A DNA stretch of 61,517 nt, from assembly GCA_029260795.1 (NCBI GenBank), contig JAJDCO010000009.1, forward strand, positions 1 through 61,517, read 5' to 3'. Position numbers and translations under genes: made by a program. This document shows, in pieces, positions 43,350 to 55,300 of the stretch (the first letter of the stretch is position 1; each line of letters begins with the position of its first letter). The notes beneath the pieces were generated by a model, which saw only the letters and a program-made list of their open reading frames with translations, was not told the DNA's origin and did not search any database. This DNA is from Planctomycetota bacterium. Its GTDB lineage: Bacteria > Planctomycetota > OFTM77.

Positions 43350-46300
43350 GCTCGAGGACCGCCTCGCGAAGCTCTCTCCGGAAAGACGCGCGCTCCTCGA
43401 GCGCATGCTGGCCGAGAAGCGAGCGGCGAGCACTGGGCCCATTCCCGCCGCACCAGAAGGCAGCGGCCCCTTCCCGTTGTCGTTCGCCCAAGAGCGATTC
43501 TGGTTCCTCGAGCAGCTCGAGCCCGGCAACCTCGCCCACCATATTGCAGGCGTGACTCGGCTGGGCGGCACGCTCGACGTCGAGGCCTTCATCGCGGCGC
43601 TCGATGAGGTCATCCGACGTCACGAGATCCTGCGCACGACCTTCGACGAGCGGGACGGTCGCCCGGTGCAGATCGTGGAGCCGGCGACACCGATTCCGCT
43701 CGTGCCGCAGGATCTCCGCGGGCTGAGTGGCGATGCCCTGGCCCGCGAGCGCGCGCGCTGGGAAGCCGAGATCCTGCGTCGTCCCTTCGACCTGCGCCGT
43801 GGCCCCTTGATGCGCTGGGCCTTGCTGCGCCTGGGTGACGAGGAGTGGGAGCTCCTGAGCTGCCTGCACCACATCATCGCCGATGGACTCTCGGCCCGCG
43901 TCTTGGCGGCCGAGCATGGAGCGTTCTACACCGCGCGCCTCCGCGGCGAGCCCGTGTCGCTCTCGCCACTCCCGATCCAGTACCGGGACTATGCCGCCTG
44001 GCAACGGCGGACGCTGACGGAAGCGATGCTCGACGAACGGCTCGAGTACTGGCGAGAGCAGCTGGCCGACGTCACGACGCTCGCCCTGCCGATCGATCGT
44101 CCGCGTCATGCCGACGGTCAGTCCCAGGGTGCCCGCGTGCGCCGCAGGCTGAGCGAAGAAGTGTTCACCGACGCGCTCTCCCTCGCTCGCGAGGAGCAGA
44201 TCACACCGTTCGTCATGTTGCTCGCGACCTTCGAGGTCGCGCTGTCTCGCTGGACCGGTCAGACCGACATCGCCGTCGGCACGCCGGCAGCCAACCGCGA
44301 TCGCGCCGAGGTCGAGGGGCTGGTCGGCTTCTTCGTGAACAGCCTGGTGCTGCGACTCGAGACATCGGACGATCCCAGCTTCCGCGACCTGCTGCACCGC
44401 GCCCGGAAGATCGTCCTCGATGCTCAGGAGCACCAAGACGTGCCCTTCGAGCGCATCGTCGATGCTCTCCAGCCCGAGCGACACCTCGATCGCAATCCGC
44501 TCTTCCAGGTCGTCTTCAACTACGTCGACTACGTGGGCGACACCTTCGAGCTGCCCGGTCTGACGCTCCAGTATCACAGTCGACCCGCGGGCACGCTCTT
44601 CGACGTGACGCTCTATGCCACGCGTCACGACAATCGCCTCGAGCTCGAGTTCGAGTACGACGCCGATCTGTTCGAAGCGGAGAAGATGGAGCGCTTCCTG
44701 GCCGAGCTCGAGGTGCTCCTGGCCGGCGCCGTGGCCGATCCCGATCGACCGCTCTCCGCGCTCCCCATCCACACGTCCGCGGAGTCGGAGCGCCTGACGC
44801 AATGGGAGAATGGCGCACCAATCGCCGACGGTGCTCCGGTCCCTGCGCACGAGTGGGTCGGGCTCCAGGCGCAGCGGACACCGGATGCCATCGCCATCGA
44901 GGACGGGCAGCGGCGCTGGACCTATGCGCAGCTCGATGCAGCCGCGACGCAGCTGGCGAAGCGGCTTGGCGCCGCCGGGCATGGTCCCGGCATGCGCGTT
45001 GGCCTGATGACGGAGCGCACGGGCGAGCTGCTGGTAGCGCTCCTCGGCATCGGGCGCGCCGGTGCCGCCTATGTGCCGCTGGATCCGGACTTCCCTCCGG
45101 CTCGCCTGACCGACATGGCTGCCGATGCGCAGCTCTCGGCGATCGTCACGCAGCCGGCACTCGCGAGCCGATGCCCGGCGGACACCGAGCCGCTCTTCGT
45201 CATCGACGAGACGATCATCGCCAATGCACCGCTTCCGGCGAGCGATCTGGACGCGGCGATGTACGTGATCTACACATCGGGATCGACGGGTCGCCCCAAG
45301 GGGGTGATCGTCCCGCATCGCACGGTGACGCGATTCCTCGAGGCGATGGTCGAGCAACCGGGCCTGACCGCGAGCGATGTGCTGGTCGCAGTGACGACGA
45401 TCTCTTTCGACATCGCGGTGCTCGAGCTCCTCGGTCCGTTGATGGTCGGCGGGCGCGTCGTGATCGCGCCGCGCGAGACGGCACTGGACGGCGTCGCGCT
45501 CGGCTCGCTGCTCGAGAGCTCGCATGCCACCGTGCTCCAAGCCACTCCCGCCACCTGGCGCATGCTTCGCCTTGCCGGATGGCCCGGGCGCCCGGGCCTC
45601 CGCATGCTGTGCGGCGGTGAGCCGCTGCCGCGTGACTTGGCCGAGGAGCTGCTGCCATTGGGCACGGAGCTCTGGAATCTCTACGGTCCGACCGAGACGA
45701 CGATCTGGTCGACGGTGGAACGCATCCAGTCCGCGCCGGGGCGCCCGATCACCATCGGTCGACCGATTCGCGGCACGCGCACGCGCATCGTCGATCGTCA
45801 CGGGCATCGAGTGCCGATCGGCGTCGACGGAGAGCTGTGGATCGGGGGTGCCGGCGTCGCGAGCGGCTACTGGCAGCGCGAGTCACTGACCGCCGAGCGC
45901 TTCGTCTCCGACGCCGATGGGCAGCCCTGGTACCGCACCGGCGATCGCGCGCGCTGGTTGGCCGACGGTCGCCTGCTGTGCTTGGGCCGTCTCGATGCTC
46001 AGATCAAGCTGCGTGGCTTTCGGATCGAGCCGGGCGAGATCGAGACGATCTTGCGGGAGCATCCCTCGGTCGTCGATGCGGCAGTCACGCTGTTCGAGCG
46101 CAGCGCGGACGACCGCCGTCTGGTCGCCTACGTGACCGCGGATCCGGGCGCGTCGACCGCCGAGTCGGTCGAGCAGTGGACCTCGCTGTGGGACACGGTC
46201 TACGCCGACAGCACGGCCAGTGATCCGACGTTCGACCTCAGCGGCTGGGGCGACAGCACGACCGGCAGCCCGATGCCCGAGGCCTCGATGCGGCAATGGG

Positions 46301-49300
46301 TCGACGGCACGGTCGAGCGACTACGAGCGCTGCATCCGAAGCGCCTGCTCGAGATCGGCTGCGGCCTCGGGCTCTTACTGTTTCGCCTTGCGCCTCACTG
46401 TGAACGCTACCGCGCGCTCGACGCCTCGCCGACGGCCACCGAGCGCATTCGGCGGCTGTGTGACGAGCGGGGCTTGGAGCAGGTCACGGTCGACACGCTC
46501 GGCGCCGACGATCTCGATCGACTCGGGGACGAGCGCTTCGATGTCATCGTCCTCAACTCGGTCGCACAGTACTTCCCGAGCGCCGACTACTTCCTCGACG
46601 TCGTGTCGAAAGCACTCACACGTCTCACGCCGGGCGGACACTTGTTCCTGGGTGACCTGCGAAGCGCCCGACACCTCAAGGCCTTTCACACCCTCGTGCA
46701 GATCCGACGCGCCGATCCCGAGGACTCGGTCGGGACGCTTCGAGAGCGCATTGCGCGCCAGCTGCAGCGAGAGCGTGAGCTGGTCTTCGACCCCGCGCTC
46801 TTCGAGGCATGGTCGTCGTCTTTCGACGTGCACATCGAGCTCCGGCGCGGAGCGATTCACGACGAGCTCTCGCTGTTTCGGTACGACGTGATTCTCACGG
46901 CGGTCCGCCCTGAGGAGAGATCCGAGGCCACGAGCGCCTGGGACGCGTACGGCTCGCTCCCGTCGCTCCGAGAGCATCTGACGACGGCGCGCGCGGAGGC
47001 GCTTCGCGTCACGGACATCCCGAACGCTCGGCTGACCGGACTCGTCGCGGCGCAGACCGCCCTCGACGAAGCAGGTGCTTCGGTGGAGTCCCTTCGGCAG
47101 CTTCTCGAGAGCGCGCCTGGCATCGAGCCCGACCTGATTCGCGACGTCGCCGCGGCGAGCGGCTACGAGGTCGAGCTGCGCTGGGCCGCGTCGGAGAGCA
47201 CCGAGTGCTTGGACGCGGTCTTTCGACGACCTCGCCCGACCTCGCCTAGCCCGATCACCGTGACCTTGCCCGAGGTGACGCCCGAGGACCGTCTCCGCTG
47301 GGTTCGCGAGCCCCTTCCGGCCAGCGATCCGCTGCCGGCAGAGCTTCGGGAGCATCTCCGAAACCGGCTTCCCGAGGCGCTGCTGCCGAGTCACATCGTG
47401 CGCCTCGAGTCTCTGCCTCGCACACCCAATGGCAAGCTCGACCGACGCGCGCTGCCGGCGCCCGACGCCGCGCCGCGCCGAGCCAAGGGTGAGGCCCCGC
47501 GCACCGAAGAGGAGCGCTTGATCGCGGATCTCTTCTCCGAGATCCTCCAGGTCGAATCGGTCGGGCGCGATGATGACTTCTTCGATCTTGGCGGACACTC
47601 GCTGCTCGCGACGCAGATCATCTCGCGACTCCGACAGCGCGTGGGCGCCGAGCTGCCGTTGCGTCAGATCTTCTCGACGCCTCGAGTGCGCGATCTCGCC
47701 GCCGCGCTCGCCGAGGCGGGCGCAGGCGAGGACCGTCCCGGATTCACGATTCCCACTGTCTCGCGCGCGGGAGCGTTGCCGGTGTCCTTCGCGCAGGAGC
47801 GATTCTGGTTCTTGCACCAGCTCGATCCCGATCAACGCGCCTATCACATGCCGGGCGCCGCCCTCCTCGACGGGCCGATCGACGAGACCACGATCCGGGC
47901 TGCCTTCGAGCGAGTCGCCCGTCGCCAGGAGAGCCTGCGCACCTTCTTCCGTGCCGATGTGGAGGGACGCCCTCGTGCGCACGTCCGACCCGACCCGTCT
48001 CTCGACTGGATCTCCGAAAGCCTGATCGAGCGGCCGGATCCCTTGGCGGCCTTCCGCGAGCGGGCTCGGGCGATCGCGAGCTCACCGTTCGACCTCGCGG
48101 CCGGTCCCTTGGTGCGCATCGCATGGTTCGAGCTCGGTCCACGATGGCATGGACTGCTGGTCGTGCTGCATCACATCATCGCCGACGGCTGGTCGATCGG
48201 AGTTCTCCTTCACGAGCTGCAGAGCGCGGTCGAGGCCGAGCTCAGCCATCGAGACGCCCGTCTCCCCGCGCTCGGCATTCAGGTGATCGACTGGGCCGCC
48301 TGGCGTCGCGATCAGGCCGAGAGCGGCGGCCTCGACGACTCGCTGTCCTACTGGGTTCGACAGCTCGACGGGGCTCCCCGCGTGCTCGCCGTGCCGACCG
48401 ATTCGCCGCGTCCACCGGTCGTGACCGATCACGGTGCTCGCTTCGTGGCGCGGCTCGACCTGCCTCATCGCGAGATGTTGGCTCAGCTCGCACGGGCGAC
48501 GCGAGCGACGCCCTTTCAGGTGCTCCTCGCAGCGTTCGGCGAGCTCGTTCGCAGGCTGACCGGTCAGGGCGACTTCTTGGTGGCGACTCCGGTAGCGGGC
48601 CGCGACCATCCGGACACCGAGCCTCTGATCGGATGCTTCATCGAGCAAGTCGTGTTGCGATTGCGACCCGGCGAGGCCCAGACCTTCGAGGCGCTGGTGG
48701 AGCAGGTCCGCGACACGGTCGGCGAAGCGCTGTCACATGCCGACCTGCCCTTCGAACGCATCGTCGAGGCGCTCGACCCGCCGCGCGATCGCAGCCGCCA
48801 CCCGCTCGTTCAAGTCTCGTTCGAGTCGCTCGATCTTCCGATGCGCCTCGACCGTCTCGGCGGCGCCCGCGTCACCTCGTTGCCGCTCGAAGAAGTGGCG
48901 CCGAAGTTCGAGCTGACGTTCCGCATCGGCGGAGATGCGAACTCCGAGGTCACGATCGAGTACCGCGCTGACCTCTTCGAGCCCCGCACGATCGAGCGCT
49001 GGTGGCATTGCTTCGAGCGCCTGCTGGCTGAGTGCCTCTCCGCACCGGGTCAACCCCTGCACACGCGTCCGATGCTCCCTCCTACACAACGCGACGAGCT
49101 GCTGCGGACGGCGGCCGGTCCCTCCGACTCGTCGATGGCCGCCCGCCCGATCGCCCACGCGCTCTTCGAGACCATCGCACGTCGACGAGATCAGACGGCG
49201 GTGCGGCACGAGGACGCGAGCTGGAGCTTCGGCGAGCTCGGTGAGCAAGCCGAACGGATCGCGGCGGAGCTGCACGCTCGTGGGCTCACTTCCCGAGATC

Positions 49301-52300
49301 GCATCGCCCTCAGCCTCCCGCGCTCCTTCGATCTCCTGGCGGCGTGGCTCGGTGCCCTCCGAGCCGGCATTCCCTACGTGCCGATCGATCCCTCGGATCC
49401 CGTCGCACGCCGGCAATGGATCTTGAAGGACAGCGGTGCGCGTCTCGTGATCACCGATGCCAACGGTGCGTCGAGCTTGCCCGACGGCTTCGTCGGCGAC
49501 GCCGTGACGACGCGCGATCTGGTCGCGGGTCGCGGCGAGCCTCCGCCTCTACCGACCGCTGCCGAGGATCCCGCGTACGTGCTCTACACGTCGGGCTCGA
49601 CGGGGCGTCCCAAGGGGGTCGTCGTGACGCAGCGAGGCTTGGCGAACTACGTGGAGTGGGCGTCCCGGTCGTACCCGATCGCGGACGGCGACGGCTCCCC
49701 TCTCTTCACGTCTCTCGGCTTCGACCTGACGATCACGAGCGTGCTGCCCACTTGGCGCGTGGGTCGCACGGTGCACGTCATTCCCGAAGGACCCGGCATC
49801 GAGCCCTTGAGGTCGACCTTCGGGCGGGGGCAGCCCTTTGGGCTGGTGAAGCTGACACCGGCGCATCTCGACGCCCTCGCCCTCGTCACGACGCCGGAGC
49901 AACGACGTGGCTGGACGCGCTGTCTGGTCGTGGGTGGTGAAGCGCTGACCGAGCATCACACGTCTGCCTGGCTGGAGGCCGACCCGTCGCTCGAGGTCTT
50001 CAATGAGTACGGCCCCACCGAGACGGTCGTCGGGTGCTGCGTCCATGCAGTCGCCCGCGACGAGTCGGGTGCCCACCCGATCGGTCGCCCGATCGCGAAC
50101 ACCCGTCTGTACGTCGTCGACGATGAAGGCGAGCTCGCCGCCTGGGGCGCGCCGGGTGAGCTGTGGATCGCCGGCGCAGGTGTCGCGTCCGGGTATCTCG
50201 GTCGCGACGACCTCACGGCCGAGCGGTTCGTCACCGATCCGTTCGTCGAGTTGCCCGGTGAGCGCGTCTACCGCAGCGGCGATCGCGTCCGGCGACGAGC
50301 CGACGGTCGACTGGTCTACCTCGGGCGTGGGGACGACCAGGTCAAGATTCGTGGGTATCGCGTCGAGCTGGGTGAGATCGAGGCCGTCCTGCGCCGTCAG
50401 CCTGGCGTCCGTGAGTGTGCCGTCACGACACGCGAGGGTCTCGGCGGTCGCCGGCTGCTCGCCGCCGTCACGGGTGAGGAGCCCGAGCGCGATGCCTGGC
50501 GAGCCGGACTGGCGCGCGAGCTTCCGAATGCGTGGATTCCTTCGGCCTTCGTTCTCGTTCCGCAGCTTCCCTTGACGGCACTCGGCAAGGTCGATCGAGC
50601 GGCGCTGCCCGATCCCGACCCGACACCGACGCAGGCCGCGACGCCTCCCCGTGACCCGCTGGAGCAAGCGCTGGCAGCACACTGGTGTGCCGTTCTCGGC
50701 CGGGAGAGCATCGATGTGCAGGATGGGTTCTTTGCCTTGGGTGGAGACTCGATCCTCGCGCTCCAGATCGTCGCTCGTGCGCAGCGGGACGGCTTGCCGC
50801 TGCAGACGGCGGATCTCTTCGAGTACGCGACGATCGCCGAGCTCGCCGCCGCGCTGCGCGAGCGTCCGGGCTCGGGCCGAGTGGCCAGCGGGCCGCGACC
50901 TCCCGGTCCACGCGAGCTCGGTCCGACTCAGGAATGGTTCTTCGGCCGGCGCTTGGTCGAGCCGCATCATTGGAATCAGTCTTTGGCATTCACGGTCCGC
51001 GCCGACGTCGAGCCCGGACGACTTCAGGCAGCTCTCGACGAGATTCTCACGCAGCACGAAGCGCTTCGATGGCGATTCACCGGCTCGGGCTCCGAGGTCT
51101 CCGCCCACGCGATCGAGCCGGAGCCGTTCCCGCTCGATGTGATCGACCTCGAGGGAGCGTTGGAGCCGGAAGCCCGTCGCGCATTCGATCAGGCTTGCCG
51201 GCACGCTCAGAAGCAGCTCGACCTCGCGAAGGGTCCGTTGACGCGCGGTGTGCTGGTCCGGCTCGGCTCGGGTGCTCCGAGCTGGCTCGGCTGGATCGTT
51301 CATCACTTGGTCATCGACGGCGTTTCTTGGCGAATCCTGATCGAGGAGCTGAGCGCGCTCCTCGACGCCGACACCATCGAGGGCGTTCTGTCGGGCGAGC
51401 CCACGACCCTCGGCGAGTGGAACGCGGCCATCCGGGAGCGACAAAGATCTGATGACGTACCCTTCGAGCCGGCATCGACGCCCCTCGGCGCTCTGTCGCT
51501 CGGTGACGCGCCCAATGTCGAAGGGCAGGCCATCGACATCGTCCGGCGACTCTCGCACGAGGACACCCGGGCGCTGCTCGAGGCAGCTCCCACCTGGCGG
51601 GCCGGCATCGACGAGCTGCTGCTCACCGCGCTGAGCCAAGCCCTCGCCGACGTCCTGGGCCCGAAGTCCTGGCGGGTCGATGGCGAGAGCCACGGGCGCG
51701 ATGGCAGCTCCGAGAGCGACCTCTCGCACACGGCCGGGTGGTTCACGCGCTTCGTTCCGATGATCCTGCCGGTACCCGAAGCCGAGGTCGACGAGACGGT
51801 CGCCTCCGTGAAGGAGGCGGCTCGGCGAGCTCGCACTGCGAGCCTCCTGCGCTCGGGCGAAGCTCCGGCCGCTTCCGCTCCGATCTTGGTGAACTACCTG
51901 GGCCGCTCGGAGTCGATCGAAGGCGCCGCTCTCCAGCCGTGGCCCGAGCCGATCGCTGAGGCGCGAAGCCCGCTCGCCGCACGCAGCCACGAGCTCGAGC
52001 TACTGGCCTGGATCACGGACGGTCAGCTCACCCTGCGCTGGTCGTATGCTCGGGGGCGCCTCGACGGAGACCTCGCCCTACGATTGGCGGAGAGCCTCGA
52101 GAGTCGTCTGCCTCCGTTGGCGCGTGGGCCGTCGTCCCCGGGGTCCACGGCAGTTCCGAGCGACTTCCCGACCGCCGGCCTGGACCGAGCCTCGCTCCGC
52201 CGCTTGCTGACGGACGCACCCGATACCACCGACCTCTATCCGCTGACGCCTACGCAGCAGGGAATGTTCTTCCACAGCCGTTTCGCCCCGGAAGCCGTGG

Positions 52301-55300
52301 CCTACGTCGAGCAGCTTCATTTGATGCTCTCCTCACTGGATGTCTCGGCCTGGAGCCAGGCCCTCGAGGAGCTCCTCCGCCGTCACGAGCCCCTCCGCTC
52401 CGAGGTCGTCTGGGACGAGCTCGAGCGCCCTCTCTGGCGAGTGCGCTCTCGCGTTCCGCTCCCGTTGACCGTGATCGATGGTCGCGAGTGGGAGGACGAG
52501 GCCGCGCGGCTCGAGGAGTGGCAACGCGCCGAGCGCAGGCGCGGATTCGAATGGGACCGGGCGCCGCTGCTGCGCTGGGTGCTGATCGATCTCGCGGGCG
52601 GACGCCACGCCATCCTGCTGACGTACCATCACGCGTTGCTCGATGGCTGGTCGATGGCCATCTTGTTGCGCGAGATGACCGAGCTCTACGCCGCCGCCCG
52701 GTCGGGTCGCGCCGCGCTCCCGCGCCCGGCCCCTCCCTACGGCGCCTACGTCGCCTGGCTCGAGGATCAAGACCTCGAGGAGGCGCGCAGGTTTTGGCAG
52801 CGTGAGCTGGCCGCCTTCGACACTCCCACTCCCCTGCTCGGGCACACGCTCTCCAGGCCGCGCGGGGCGAGCGAGCTGCTCGAGACCGAGCTGGTCTGGG
52901 ACGAGGACCGCACCCAGCGTTGGACCGAGCGCACGCGAGCCGCCGGCTGGACCGCGAGCACGACGGTGCAGGCGGCCTGGGCGCTCTTGCTGCATCGCTA
53001 CGGCGCGCCCCACGACGTCGTGTTCGGTGCGACGGTCTCGGGACGACCCGCGACGCTGGGAGATCTCGAGCGACGCGTCGGCCTGTACATCAACACCGTA
53101 CCCGTTCGCGTCCAGGTGCCCGAGCACGACAGCATTCGCCGCTGGCTCACGGACCTCCAGCAACGTCAAGCCGCGCGCGCCGCCTTCGAGTGGACACCGC
53201 TCCCCGTCAGCCAGGCCGGCGCGGACGTGCCCCCGGGCACGCCGCTCTTCGACAGCTTGATCGTGTTCGAGAACTACCCGTTGGACCGGGCGGCACTCTC
53301 GGCTGGAACGGACCTCGGCTTCCCCGACGTCTTGGATGCCGGCTCGTTCGAACGCACGAGCTACGGGTTGACGCTCGTGGTCGTGCCGGGCGATCGACTC
53401 ATCTTGCGCCTGCTTCACGCGACCGACCTCGCGGACGCCTCGCGCGGCGAGAAGCTGCTTCGGCACCTCGCCCAACTTCTCGATGGGATCACCGCGGCGC
53501 CGGAGCGATCCGCGAGTGCGATCCCCATGCTCACGGACTCCGAGCGCGCGTGGCTGCGAGACGCCGCGACCGTGCCGACCACTCCCGCCGCTTCGTCGAG
53601 CGCCACGGTCTTGGACCGCTTCGAGCGCCGAGTGGTCGAAGCTCCGGATGCGATCGCGCTGATCGATGGAGATCGGTCCTGGACCTACCGTGAGCTCCAG
53701 GAGCGAGCGCACCAGCTGGCGAGCGTGCTTCGAGAGTCGCTGCCCGAGATCGAGGAGCCGATCGTCGGAGTCTGCCTACCGCGGTGCGTCGACACCATCA
53801 CGGCGCTCTTGGCCGTGCCTGCCGCGGGCGGTGCGACCCTGCCCCTCGAGCTCTCTCTGCCTCCTCAGCGCCTCTCGACCCTGGTGCGCGAGTCCGGCTG
53901 CACGCACGTGATCGCGTTGCCCGAGCATCGCCCTGCGCTCGAGGGAGTCTCGGTCCGATGGATCGATCCGAGCGCCAAGCCTTCGAGGACGGCGCCCGCG
54001 CTCGTCGCTCCGACGCCCGACCGCCTCGCCTACGTGCTGTTTACCTCGGGCTCGACCGGGGAGCCGAAGGGTGTCGCGGTCGAGCAACGTGCCTTGGCAC
54101 ACTATGTTGCCGAAGCGGAGCGCGCCTTCGCTCTCACACCCGAAGACCGCGTGCTGCAGTTCGCATCGCTGGCCTTCGACACGAGCGCCGAGGAGATCTA
54201 CCCGACGCTGCTCGCCGGGGCGCAGCTCGTCCTGCGTGACGAGTCCATGATCGAGAGCGTGCGCGGCTTCTGTCAGGGCGTCGAGAAGCACCGGCTCACG
54301 GTCCTCGATCTCCCGACGTCCTTCTGGCACGAGCTGGTCGTCGGCATGAACGAGAACGACCTTCGACGCTTGCACTCGGTTCGGCTGGTCATTCTCGGTG
54401 GGGAGGCAGCGACTCCCGAAGCCGTGTCGAGCTGGCGAGAGCATGTCGGCGAACGGATCCGATTGCTGAATACGTACGGCCCGACCGAGGGCACGATCGT
54501 GACGACCTGGGCGGACCTGACTCGGCACGAGCGCGGCGAACCGGTGCCGATCGGTCGACCGATCCCCGGGGCACGGGTCCACGTGCTCGATGCGGCCGGG
54601 CAAGAGCTGCCCCCTGAGGTCCCCGGCGAGCTGTGGATCGGCGGGTCGGGACTCGCCCGCGGCTATCTCGGCCGACCCGACCTCACGGCTCGGCGCTTCC
54701 GAGACGATATCCCGGGCCTACCGGACACCCGGCTGTATCGCACCGGAGATCGCGTTCGGTTTCGATCCGACGGCGCGCTGCTCTTCCTGGGTCGCGTCGA
54801 CGATCAGGTCAAGATGCGCGGTCAACGCATCGAGATCGGCGAAGTCGAGGCGATGCTGCGCCGTCATCCCGCGACCACGGAGGTGGCGGTGATTCACCGG
54901 GAAGCCGCCGGCGGCCAGCTCGTCGCGTTCGTAGAAGGAGAGGTATCGCTCGACGAGCTGCGGGACTTTGTCCGCGATCGATTGCCGAGCGTCATGGTTC
55001 CCGGTCGGTGGATTCCAATGGCACGGCTGCCGCGGACACCGAGCGGCAAGATCGATCGACGACGTCTCGCCACCCTCGCCGACGAGGCTCCCCGTTCGAA
55101 GACGTCGCAGCCCCGCTCCGAGCTCGAAGGACAAGTGGCCGCGGCGATGTCCACCGCGCTCGGGCAACCGGAGCTGAGCTCGAGCGACGACTTCTTCGAG
55201 AACGGCGGCGACTCGTTGAAGGCACTGCGGCTGATGCGGCTGCTCGAGGAGGTGATGGGACGCGAGATCCCGCTGGCACTTCTCTTCCGGCACTCGCGAA

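Noticed and set aside
43297..45807. 836-codon minus-strand frame opposite the NRPS (others near 33722-35872, 49549-51990 and 56242-58365)
   Set aside because: All are antisense shadows of PKS, NRPS or Kelch codons; the plus strand carries continuous catalytic motifs.
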